Shown here one piece after another: positions 35,546-47,500 of a DNA stretch of 64,000 nucleotides. The stretch is from positions 161,459-225,458 of the forward strand of contig NBAZ01000024.1 of the NCBI GenBank assembly GCA_002794735.1. Direction: 5' to 3'. Source of the DNA: Pyrrhoderma lamaoense (Eukaryota > Basidiomycota > Agaricomycetes > Hymenochaetales > Hymenochaetaceae). Made by a program: the position numbers and the translations under genes. Within the stretch, counting starts at the first letter, position 1, and every line of letters begins with the position of its first letter. Under the pieces are notes generated by a model. The model made no database searches, was not told the DNA's origin, and saw nothing but the letters and a program-made list of their open reading frames with translations.

Positions 35546-38500
35546 GTGGCCCATATACAAGGGAGGGACGGAGATCTGGGGGAATCCACATAAGTAAATT
35601 ACCGTTGTTTCCAGTGAGCCATCCATCATCTTCCAGACACCATTTCTCTCCTTCGGACTCGACATTTACAGTCCAGACGTGTATTGTCCCATCCTTCGAT
35701 CCAGAGGCAAATTTAATATGTTTATTGTCAAACGTCGGGAAGGCAGCAACAGAGTTGACTCCTGATGAAACACGGGACTGAAAGAAGAGAACGCCAGTCG
35801 GCACGTTCCATACGCAGATAGTTTTATCAGCAGAACCGGAGATTATCCACTTTCCATCGGGAGAAAAGCACACAGAGTTAACTCTGTTCGTATGATCTGT
35901 TATTCGTTTATACGCTGTTTGGCCGGTTTCAGCATTCCAGACTCGTATTGAATTGTCATTAGATGCAGAGACAACATATAATCCATCGGGAGAGTAAGCA
36001 ACAGAGTTGACCCAACCAGAATGGCCTTCAAAAGTGGAAAGTAGATTGCTATTGGAAACATTCCAGATACGGACAGTATTATCGGCTGATCCGGAGACAA
36101 TCTTCTTTCCGTCAGGAGTTACTGGAGTATAACAGACTGAGTGTACCCAGTCTGTATGCCCGATAAATGGACCTGCTTCTAACGAGCCACTTTCGATGTC
36201 CCATATTCGGATTGAACCGTCGTGAGATCCTGAAGCAAGATGCTTTCCATCAGGAGAAAAAACGACTGAATTAACGAAGTGAGTGTGGCCGTTGCATGTG
36301 ATAAATTCATTGTCGATCATATTCCATATTCGTATTGATCTGTCCGTTGATCCCGAGGCGAAGTGATTTTCATCGGGTGAAAATGCAACAGACAGTACCG
36401 AATCAAACTGTTTTAAAGGGCCTTTGATTAAATTTCCACTCTCCGTATTCCAAACACAGACTGTAGCATCGTGCGAGCCGGAGACAAGAAACTTTCCTGT
36501 TTTTGGTGAAATCGCAATTGCACTGATTGCACGTGTTTGTCCCTTGTACTCTGGTTCTACTCTAGTCACTCCCCTTTCAACGTTCCAGACTCTGATAGTC
36601 CCATCCCAAGACGCTGAGGCTAAGTGCTTATTATCAGGTGCGAACGAGACGGAAAAAACAGAGTATATATGGCCTTCGAATCTTGTTGGAGGAGCATCGC
36701 TGTCTTCTGCGTTCCACAGTCTTACTATCCCATCACCAGATCCCGACAAAATATGCTTGCCGTCATTGGAGTGCGCAACCGAGAATACACTGCCCATGCC
36801 GTCTCCGGGGAATGTTCGCAATGCCTTTCCAGTCGACACCTCCCATACACAAATAATGCCATCTCCTGATCCTGACGTAATTTTGCGACTATCTGGAGAA
36901 AATGATAAGGAAGGGGCTGTATCTGTACGTCCTCTGAATAGCCAGGAGGTTATCTCTCTGCTTTGCATGTCCCTGACAATAGTAGTTCCATCCCATGATC
37001 CTGACGCAAGATAGCGTCCACTGGGTGCGAACACGACACTGATCACAAAACTTGAATGCCCTTCCAACGGATCTCCGATTGGTGCACCACTCTTAGCATT
37101 CCACAGTCTGATAGTCTTGTCATAAGAACCCGATGCTATATACTTCCCGTCTCCAGAAAACGTGACAGAAGTGACCTTATCTGAATGACCGAGAAGTGGA
37201 CCTAGAACACTCTCACCAGTAATCGCATTCCATACCCGCACTGTCTTATCCCAAGACCCCGACGCAATATATCTCCCATTTTCAGAATACGCAACATTTG
37301 ACACGTTTCTTGAATGTCCTTGAAGTGGGCCGAGGAGTCGTTTGCCACTCACCGCATCCCATACCTCAATCACACCCGCTTCTGATCCCGATGCGATTCG
37401 TTCACCATTAGGCGAGTATGAAATAGAATTGACCCGACTGCCAACATGTATTTGCCTGGTACATGCCATCCGAGGCTTGTTTCCAACATACTCGACCCGT
37501 GTCAGTGATTGGGCTCGCTTGGCGTAGTGCTCAGCGACGATGGAGTCCTTCATTAACGGGAGGAATGACATATACAAATGGGGGATACTTTGAGAAATGG
37601 GTTCTATGAAGGTGAGTAGCTGAGCATGGGCATCACGTAGAAATGCAGATAGTTGTGCGTGCTTGTTCTATATAGACATTAGTTTGAATCATTCTTTAAT
37701 CCATGACTGCTCACCCCTATCCATGTAATAGCATTCTGCAGCGATTGTAAAAGAGAAGTGTATATTGAGCCTGTGAGGCTGAGGACCTCGACCCAATACA
37801 GTAACCGATTGAGCGCGAAAGATCCGAGTTGTTTGCACAGATCCTCCGAGTAAGGGACCTCCCGCAGATGTGAAGCCCAATGACGACAGGCATATAGTAG
37901 TGAGGAAGAGATATTGCCTTTGACGCGTTCCTCAAGTCGAGGCACGTCCTTGTTCAGCTTGTACGACGTCTCCAGATCACAGATATTGAATCGAAGTCCT
38001 TTCATCAGCTCGAAGCATCGCTGCGAAATGTGAGCCTTCTCCCTTTCTTCGTCGATGAACCAAGCTTCTCCACACGCTCCTTTCGAGATCAAGTAGTCGT
38101 ATAGTGAAGTATGGTACAAACGAACTGGTTTGTTAGGCTCAACTGCAACTAATGAACGTAGTGAGTTGAGAATGCCCCATGTTTTTCCATAACTAAACCC
38201 TAGGAAATCGTTAATCTCCGTCTCCAAAAGTTGTTCCTTGCCAAACATGATCAACGAAAATACCCTTGAGAAGTTGGTTATCATAGCCTGGTCCCAGTTC
38301 AGTGTACGGCTAAGAGCGTCCTCGTACAACTTCTCAAGAGATAATGATTTCGTTTGAACTAGATGCTTTAGTTCGCCTCCCATATCCCAATGATTGTTTT
38401 CGATGAACCTCATAGCAGTTGAGGCCCATATGAATAACCCATTAGCGGCTTCGCCAAGAATTTGCATACTTTCGTCCCACGGCCAGCTCGGTTCTATCAT

Positions 38501-40674
38501 TAACAAATGCCTTTCCTTCAGGTCCCCAAGTTTGGTTTGGAAGTACTTCAGGACATCACCCCTAGTGTTGTATGACTCATGATCTAGGTTCATGTGACGT
38601 ATTTGCAGTTTATCGAGCTCCCCGGACGAGGCAATGTCCCCCTCCGGTCGACTAGTGACAAGAAACCGGTAATTGAGAGGAAGCGTCTGTAGTTTCTCCT
38701 TGATCAATTTGATATATGGCTTCTGCTTCCGCACTCATCCAAGGCATCAAGGACAATGAGAATGTTGTCCTCTTTCCTTTCCTCTGTTGTCGCATGGAGT
38801 GGATCGAATAGTAAGATTTCGAAAGCCCTCTCTGGTGTAGCAGAGGTTACTTCATTGGCATCAAGTTGAGAATTGATGGCTTCGGCAGTTGCTTGGCATC
38901 GGTGGGCTAGATCGTATGCAATAGTACGGAAGATGAATGCAGGATCGCTTTTGTCCCTCAGAAAGTACTGATGAGAGCCGAGTTGACCCTTCCTTTGAAA
39001 CCTCTCTGCGATTGTCGTAGCGATCGTACTCTTTCCTGTTCCAGCACAGCCAAGAATGAAGAAAATATTGGGTGCATTTGTATCTTGTACCCAATTCTCT
39101 ATTACTTCCAAGACCTCGACACGTGTTCCGTCTAGACAAGGCTGGCGATCAGTCCTACCCTCGTGCTTTGGTTGAAGCTTTTTTTCGAGTTCTATAGACA
39201 AGAGTATGATGAACCCATATACATAATGATCGAATGAAACCTGGTACGTAGAACTTACTTTCTCTAAGTATCTCGCTGGTTCGAACCCGGGATTCGATTC
39301 GCGTTTCGATAACGTTCTGTCGCATAAAAGCTGATTCAAGCTCTTTCTTCAGATTGACCAATGATGCTTCAAGATCCCCTATTGCAGATTTCTTATTTTG
39401 CATCACTGAACGGACTGATAAAATTACACGTCAATGAATAGCGTAGGACGCACATGAACCTTTTTGTAACTCACTAAGAAAACTCTTTTGAGCGTAGTTG
39501 TGGATGAGGATACTGCACTCCTTGATGAACTCGAGGATATTGGCGATAGTCAAACGCAGGGAATTGGAAGGACTGTTGAAGACAGAAGTCTCTTTGGTGA
39601 TCAAGAACAGGTTCATCAGGTTCTTTACAAGGATTCTGACCCGTTCATCAAATATAGGTTGGGAAGCGAATATCTGCAAGAATTAAGCTTTCTATTTTGA
39701 GTACGTCCTACTGAAGACCTTACTTTTAAGAACGCCGTCGTTAAGCACCACGCCAATTTCACATATGGAATTTCCTGTGTACGACCAAACCAACGTTAAA
39801 TCATCACTAGTAAACAGCTCGAAGTTACTCACGTTTGCAATACTGTTCTCAAATTCAACAAAAGCAGTGATAGTATAGCCTAATTCCACCAATGATCGAC
39901 ATGCACCACTTTCTGCTATGCGCTTTGCCATTATAAAAATTGCATTGACATTGTCTGCAAAACTGGGAAGATTATAGGAAGGAATATCAAGCAGGTCTTG
40001 AGCGAGATTTAAGAGAAATAGTTCAGCATTCTTCGTTTCATCGGATTTTTGGAGGCAAAGGAAGATGGAATGTTGCGATTTAGACTTTGATTCGAGTGAA
40101 ACGCAAACATCTATCTCAGCATCCATGAGTGTTTGAATCTACAAATAGGTACACATATACAAGTTTTACCTTCTCCATTCTCCCTCAATATCTCCTCCAA
40201 ATAGAATTCTTTACCCCCAATACTAGTGTGTACTATAGCCTCTTTCATGAGCTCGATTGTGAACCTGGTCCCATTGTTCGAGCATGTGCTTTTCAATCAA
40301 AAAAAACGGTATTGTCAGCTAGACTGCATCAAGCGAACAATTGTGTAGCGTACATAGGAAATGTCTCGTTCCACTGAGGTGGCAATTCGTTGACAGATCT
40401 CGTTCTATGTTTCTCTTTTCCGTATAAGATTCTAACATATAGATCTGGTGCTTCTAATTTCCCGGGAACAGGCACGTCCGATCGTGAAACTAGTTGAGGG
40501 AAAATCAGCCAAAGAAAGATTATCTTGAGCACACGCAACGTACCTCGAAGTGTGTAATACGATGTCATGGAGTACTCTGGCCTGCTTGAGTGCTTAGGTA
40601 TAACTTCAAGGTGCGAAGGGTAGAGGGTTGAGCCCAGGGAGAAAAAGAAGGCTGGTCTCGTTGATATCAACTCT

Positions 40675-40722
40675 GCCTCAAGGCTGTCCAATGGAAATCA
40701 CCGGTTGATGGTAAATTTAGGA
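40675..40722 (-). promoter_or_regulatory. Conserved upstream element, copy 5
   Basis: GCCTCAAGGC at 40675 followed by 'gaaatcaccggttgatgg', 107 bp before the ATG at 40568. Confidence 0.5.
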
Positions 40723-41001
40723 ACAGCACGGGGTCTGGGGGTGATTGTGATCAAATTACAGTCGAGCGTATTCAACTTGAGCCTGTTTTGGAAGATGTTC
40801 GATGATAGTTTTGAAAACAGTGTTACATATATTTTCGCATAGCCTGGTGATATTATCTAAAACCACAAACGTTTACCATGCCCTTGAATATCTACTACAA
40901 TCGTTATCCAATAACTAGGGTAGCTCTTACAGTTGCGTAAAGTTCCAGCAACAGGTAATCCGATTCCTATGATGACTGGTAAACAAAGAGAGAGTGGCCA
41001 T

Positions 41002-41750
41002 TGAAAACTAAACTTTTGGTCAGATTTTGACCTTGGTGTCGTATTTAGTGGCGAGGACGTGGGGTTTAGAGTCTGCCTACACCAGACACGGTGCTCAGGC
41101 TAAGATTTGGGGGCTAAAGAGCGAGATACTCGACCTCGGCCGTCCGGCCGAGATCTCGGTCGGACCGTAGAGACTGATAGAGACCTCGAGGCAAGCTGAG
41201 ACTTCACAGACCAGTAAAAGTAGTAGAAACGTATAGAACAGAGCCCCGACCGAGGCTGTAGTTTGAGTTAAAAGTTTATGTATTTCAGTCCGCCCGGACG
41301 ACTTGCGATACGGTCAGAGCGTTACAAGCGCGCTCGGGCAGCCTAATAAAGCAGCAAAAAAGTAGATAAAGAGTACAGGAGACTAGTAGAGAGCTACTCG
41401 GGGGGGGGGGTGAATAGACTGAGAATTGATCGGGAATTTACTGGGGATTGATTGCTTCCCTACGGCCTCAAGTCTGGAGGCTTATATAGCAAAACGCGAG
41501 ATAAAGGGTAAATAATAAGGAAAGCATGATGTCCAGGTGGCTATATGCCACTTGACGGAGGGTTTAAGCTATCAGAAACGAGGGGGTCGTATAAGCGAAC
41601 CCTACCCTCGAGTAAGAGTGGAAAGTGAAGCTAAATAGTAAGAGAAATGAACGAGGCGCGCGGCCGAGTAGTAGCAATGGACTTCTCGGGCGAGTTAGAA
41701 AGTGCATTATAAATGCACTACGACCGGCCAAACACTTAGCTGGTCCTACA
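41002..41750 (-). repeat. Solo LTR without target-site duplication
   Basis: Complete LTR (TGAAAACTAA ... GGTCCTACA) of the gag-only family with a few substitutions. Flanks differ: CCAT on the left, GCAG on the right. The left flank is the promoter region of copy 5; the right flank leads into a truncated NLR. This suggests recombination between two insertions. Confidence 0.9.
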
Positions 41751-42006
41751 GCAGAATGTCGAACAATAATTGTAGATCCACCTCTGGTATCATGGCCCTT
41801 GACTATCAGTACTAGTTTTATAGATCCATCAAAACTGACGGATAGTGGTAGTAGATCATTGATGGCTAGAAGCATCGAAGCCGTTTTGTTTGTGGATCTT
41901 CTCGCACCATTGGGGGGTTACTTTCGATTTGGACTGACCCTTCCATAGGCCTTGAGATATAAGAAAGTGTGAAGATTATATTGATGAATGAAAAAAAAAT
42001 GTTATC
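41751..42006. other. Unassigned sequence between LTR and NLR fragment
   Basis: Not recognised as any part of the NLR unit. Minus-strand frames give LLPLSVSFDGSIKLVLIVK, which I cannot assign. An A-run lies at about 41,992-42,000. Confidence 0.35.
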
Positions 42007-42645
42007 CTATCTGTGTGAGCCAAACAGGCGTCTTTGACTCAACTTGGTGACTGCTGTAGCAATAGACTTTCCGGTACTAGCATGGCCGAGAATGATGAGC
42101 GTAATCGGCGTACTCATAGCTTCCACCCATCTTTCTACATCACTTATAGCTCTGTTCATGCTTCCTCCAGAGATATCAAGCGCTCCTCGCCACACTTTGG
42201 CTTCTGTTTCAACTCCGTAGCAAATCAGTTTATAGGTGGACAATGATGGTGTCCCAGATCAAGCTCACTTTCTCCGAGTGCCTTTCGTTGAGCCTCAATG
42301 ATATTCTGTCTCTCAGAAGCTGACATCAGACCTATACTCAAGCATGCCTTAGAGTTTTCCAAGCCATCTATCGCTAGTTTTCTATTCTGAAAAACCTCAC
42401 AGACTAAGAATACCATCCAGTCAGCATGTGATCTGAGTCTCCTTTTTATCTAATTCACCTATGAAAATCTCTCGTGCATTGTCTTGTAAGGGATGTTACA
42501 CTCAAGCAGATTTATGATGAAGCGGAAAGAATTAGATAGATTGTTGGAAATGGAAATGTCTTTGTTGACAGAGAATGAACTCATAAGATTCACTATGAAT
42601 TGCCTAATCCACTTGTCGATATTTTTCGAGCAGCATTGATCTACG
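42007..42645 (-). pseudogene. Truncated NLR fragment (helical, coiled coil, P-loop)
   Basis: Three decayed exons in family order on the minus strand: helical exon about 42459-42645 (DKWIRQFIVNLMSSFSV), coiled-coil exon about 42267-42405 (EVFQNRKLAIDGLE), and the start of the NACHT exon 42007-42215 ending just after the P-loop (ILGHASTGKS followed by GSHR). Walker A has A-S-T in place of A-G-A/T. The C2 part and everything after the P-loop are missing. Confidence 0.7.
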
Positions 42646-42668
42646 GAAATTTGATATACTTTTTTCAA

Positions 42669-44576
42669 TAACGTTATATCTTGTGTAACATGTTAAAAAA
42701 ACAATACTGCTACAAGTTATAAGAACCTAAAAAGCTGATAATTTATGAAAAAAACATCATGACTTTCGAGAAGTATATTATCAATAGGTTCGAATCAGCC
42801 AGCATAAATGTGTTGATCAACGTTGGTCTTGGAACTCTCAGTAAAAGGAGGATGCAAAAAAATGGATATCAAGCACCTGGAGAAGCAATGGTGAAGCATA
42901 GAAATCTTAAAATAAGCTGCTATTGAATTTTTAGAGACTATAAACTAAAAATTCTAAGGTATATCACGTTAAGAGTGGAGACAAGAGGAGTTAATAAGAC
43001 TGGACACAGAGAAATTTTTCACTATTTGGTACAGTACGGTGATCTAGTAGGAATTATAGTATCAGTATATCTATAAGCGTAGCTGGTAAACAATTGTTCA
43101 TCCACTTGCACGTACAGTATTCCACGGAGGTATGAGTTAGGTAAGAATGAGGAGTCCTGCGTATATGAGGTTCTGACCCCTATTTGCGTGATTAACAAGT
43201 GCCTTTAGATCTGCGAATAGGCGTTGCTTTTAGGTTTCAATAACTGTTATTCTCAGCATGTGATTTCAAAATTAGGAAGCACAGGTGGGTATACGAAAGG
43301 ACACCAGACACTAGTATAGATGCGAATGCTTCCTCAAATTAAGGAGAGAAAATATCCAAAAACTGCATTTTGCTTGTGGTTCCTGGCGTCCTTTTGTATA
43401 CCCACCTGTATATTCACGTCGTGTATCTCCCAAATCTGTCTATGAAGTCGTACCCTACTTACGTATTATCATTGTAGTGACCCTGTTACTAAAACCATAC
43501 TTGTCGTTCGAGCAAGACTTGTTTTCACTATCTTTCATATATACAAGATGGAATTCTTCCTTATCCCGAAGTTACAGTTCTATTTTACTGGCATTGCTCG
43601 ATCAACTAAAGGCTGTTCACATTGGTGACTTGCTGTGGTTATGAGTTCGACCAGGTGTAGAAATTATAATTATTCGATTCCTTGAGTTTTCGGTGGTCAT
43701 CGAGAGTGCACCGGTTCTTACAGAGAAGTGCTGAGTCTATCTACCATTGTACCCTAGCTTCAGGTAACTCGATTTTTGGGTGGTAGATATTAAAGGGAGA
43801 ATCAAACTCTCCCCGGAGGGCTCCCGATGACGTCTCCGAGCTCAGTTACGCTGCCGTTAAAGATACAAATCCACTTCCTGATTTTAGAACTTTACTTCTG
43901 CTCTGATTTCTTGTTGCGACGTATTTTTTTTTCGTTCTTACCCTAATTACGCTCTCACATATCCGGCTTTGTACTTTCCTTTTCTCGCCCTTTGAGTGGT
44001 TGTGGGTGTATCAGGAGAGCTTGAACTTAGACACACAATTCTTGTTTCACATAAATTTGTAGAAAATCACCGCTCAAATAGCAATGGACGGGCGCTTTGT
44101 TACATTTTGTATAGCTAGTAGTAAACTGTATTTTAAGGAGGTCATAATTTGGAGTAGAAAAAAGCAATAAAAAGCTTAATACTTATATTTAGAAGGCGAT
44201 AATACGAGGAGGGAAAAGAAGAGACATAAGATAGTATTTTGGAGTTGATACGCGTATAACTAAACAGGGAATCTATCTGTTTCTACATACCAAAACTCCA
44301 AACTCCAGGAGCAACCTGGATTGGGAACACCTGAGAACTCGTATGTGCTTTAAAGACAAACTAAATGGAGAAAAGAGCTTTGGAGATAAAGAAAGTAATG
44401 ATGACTTCCTTAGGCTCGATAAAATAGCGATGAATATAAGTTATAGTCTAAGGAAATGATAGTAGGTGAACAAGATAAGCGTAGATAGACAAAGTATTTA
44501 ACAGAATTGCGGTAATGCGAGCAATGCGATAGAATGTATAAGCACGGTTATTATAATAAACAATGAATTTGAAAGA
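42669..44576. other. Intergenic, 3' flank of copy 6, with a MITE
   Basis: AT-rich. Part of it (from about 43,410) is paralogous to the flanks at 15,880, 23,640 and 30,480. A 129-bp MITE lies at 43281-43409. The block near 42,820-42,930 resembles 23,390-23,460 and 52,230-52,350. No gene supported. Confidence 0.5.
43281..43409. mobile_element. Short MITE with ~31-bp inverted ends
   Basis: Left end ACAGGTGGGTATACGAAAGG; the right end is its inverse with about 27 of 31 positions matching. The paralogous flank of copy 4 (around 23,656) lacks the 129 bp. It has no coding capacity. The superfamily is unclear because no clean target duplication is visible. Confidence 0.75.
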
Positions 44577-47500
44577 CTACGAAAGAGCATTATTTGAGAG
44601 AAAACAAGTAGTCCATTGATCACATCGATAGACTGATGAGTCTAAACTGGTTGAAAAGCGTGTATTCAGAGTGCGTGGCCCATATACGAGTGAGCGACGG
44701 AGATCTGGAGGAATCCACATAAGTAACTTCTTGTTTCTTCCAGTCAACCATCCATCATCCCCAAGACACCATTCTTCTCCTTCTGACTCCATATTAATAG
44801 ACCAGATATGGATCGCTCCATCAGAGGAGCCTGAGGCAAATTTGATACATCTATTGTCAAACGTAAGGAGGGCAGCGATAGAGTTGACTTCCGATGAAAT
44901 ACGGGACTGAAAGAAGAGAACGCCAGTCGACACGTTCCATACGCGGATAGTTTTATCAGCAGAGCCGGAGATTATCCACTTTCCATCGGGAGAAAAGCAC
45001 ACGGAGTCAACATTGTTCGTATGACCTGTTATTGGATCATACGCTGCTTGGCCGGTTTCAGCATTCCAGACTCGTATTGAATTGTCATTAGATGCAGAGA
45101 TAACATATACACCACCGGGAGAGTAAGCGACAGATCTGACCGAATCAGAATGACCCTCAAAAGTAGAAAGTAAGTCACCACTGGAAACATTCCAGATACG
45201 AACAGTTTTATCGGCTGATCCGGAGACAATCTTCTTTCCGTCAGGAGAATAACAGACTGAGAAGACAGCGCCCGTATGGCCAATGAATGGTTCTCCTTCT
45301 AAAAAACCACTTTCGACGTCCCATATTCGGATTGACTTTTCACTAGAGTCCGAAGCAAGATGCTTACCATCAGGAGAAAAAGCGAGTGAATTAACGAAGT
45401 GATCGTGGCCATTGCATGTGACAAATCCATCGTCGATCATATTCCATATTCGTATCACTCCGTCCGTTGATCCCGAAGCGAAGTGATTTTCATCCGGTGA
45501 AAACGCGACTGAGAATACGAAACGAGACTCTAAAGGACCTTTGATCAATTCTCCGCTCTCCGTATTCCACACACGCACTGTATGGTCTTCGGAGCCGGAG
45601 ACAAGGAACTTTCCTGTTTTCGGTGAAATCGCAATCGCATGTATTGCATCCGCTTGCCCCTCGAACCCTAAATCTGATTTTGTCACTCCTCTTTCAACGT
45701 CCCAGACTCTGATCGTCCCATCCACTGACGCGGAGGCGAAGTGCTTACGATCAGGTGCAAACGATACAGACGTAACAGAGTATGTATGGCCTTCGAATCT
45801 TGTTGGAGGAGCATCGTTATCTCCTGCATTCCACAGTCTTACTATTTCGTCAGAAGATCCCGACAAAATATGTTTACCATCACTAGAGAACGCAACCGAG
45901 TATACCAAACCCATGCCGTCTTCAGATAATGTACGCAAAACTCTGCCACTCGACACGTCCCATACACAAATTGTGCGATCCTGTGACCCTGAAAGAAATC
46001 TCTTGCTGTCTGGAGAAAATGAAAGAGAGAAGACTGGGTCCGAGTGGCCCTTGAATGGGTCGGATATCATCTTCCTACCTTCGGCACCCCATAAAATGAT
46101 TGTACCATCCTTTGATCCTGATGCAAGATAGAGTCCATTGGGTGAGAATACGACACTTCTCACAGCTTCTGAATGCCCTTCCAACGGCTCTCCGATTGAC
46201 GCACAATTCTTAGCATCCCACAGTCTGACAGTCCTATCCCAAGAACCCGATGCTATATACTTTCCGTCACCAGAAAAAGCAACAGAAGTGACCTTATCTG
46301 AATGGCCAGTAAGTGGACCATAAGACCTCTCACCGGTGACCGCATTCCATACCCGCACTGTCTTATCCTCAGACCCCGACGCAATATATTTCCCGTCTGA
46401 TGAGTACGCAACACTCGTCACTCTGTCCAAATGTCCTTTTAGTGGGCCGAGGACTCGTCTGCCAGTCACCACGTCCCATACCTCAATGACACCCTCCCTT
46501 GATCCTGATGCAATTCGTCCACCATCAGGCGAGTATGAAATAGAAAAGACCCAACTGCCAATATTTATTTGCCTGGTGCATGCCATCCGGGGCTTGTCGC
46601 CAACATACTCGATCCGTGTCAGTGATTGTGCTCGCGCTTGCTTACCGTAGTGCTCGGCGACTATGGAGTCCTCTCTCAACAAGGGGAGGAATGACATATA
46701 CAAATGAGGGCTACTTTGGGAGACAGGTTCGATGAATCTTAGGAACTGATCATGAGCATCTTGGAGAAATGCAGATAGTTGTGCGTTCTTGTTCTATATA
46801 GATATTAGCATGACCCATGCTTTAATTCAAAATCACTTACCCCTATCCATGTAATGGTATTCTCGAGCGATGGTAAAAGGAAATCGTATAAAGAGTCTGT
46901 GAGGCTGAGTGCCTCGACCCAATACAGTAAACGATTGAACGCGAAAGATTCGAGTAGTTTGCACAGATCTTCTGAGTAAGGGAGCTCTCGCAGATGAGAG
47001 GCCCAATGGCGGCAGGCATATAATAATGACATGGAGATATTGTCTTTGATGCGCTCTTCAAGCTGAGGTACGTCCTTATTCAACCGGTATGACGTCTCCA
47101 GCCCACAGATATTGAATCGAAGCTTTTCCATCGACTTGAAGCATCGCTGCGATATATCCGTTTTTTCTTTTTCCTTGTCAATAAACCACGCCTTTCCACG
47201 TGTTTCATTCGAGATAAGATAGTCGTACAAGGAGGTGTGATATAAACGGACAGGCTGGCCGGAACCAAATGCTACTATTGAGCGTAGTGACTTGAGAATG
47301 CTCTTTGTCGTCCCAGGCTCATATCCCAGCATTGAATCGAAATTCGTGGTTGGCAGCTGCTCCTTACCAAACAAGATCAGTGAAAAGATCTTCAGGAATT
47401 CGATTTTCGTCTCCTCATCCCAGTCAAGGGAATTCTCGAGTGCCGTTGCATATAAATTGGCAAGTGATAACGATTTCACGCTTACTAACCGCTTTAGTTC

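Larger units (their letters stand above)
31440..40568 (-). pseudogene. NLR copy 5, broken by an LTR retrotransposon and a 10-nt deletion
   Basis: Exons (complement): 40544-40568, 40354-40489, 40170-40288, 39833-40110, 39724-39774, 39475-39673, 39259-39414, 37715-39191, then the WD40 exon 35550-37667 plus 31440-31541. The last exon is split 102 nt before its stop by the element 31542-35545, with GTGG repeated on both sides. The NACHT exon lacks 10 nt near 38721 relative to the others, just after Walker B (LIVLDALDECG), so MRKQKPYIKL continues in another frame. Adding 10 nt makes the total divisible by three, so no other indel is needed. Walker A is GCAGTGKST. The young retrotransposon shows that this copy was hit recently, though the deletion may be older. 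Confidence 0.8.
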
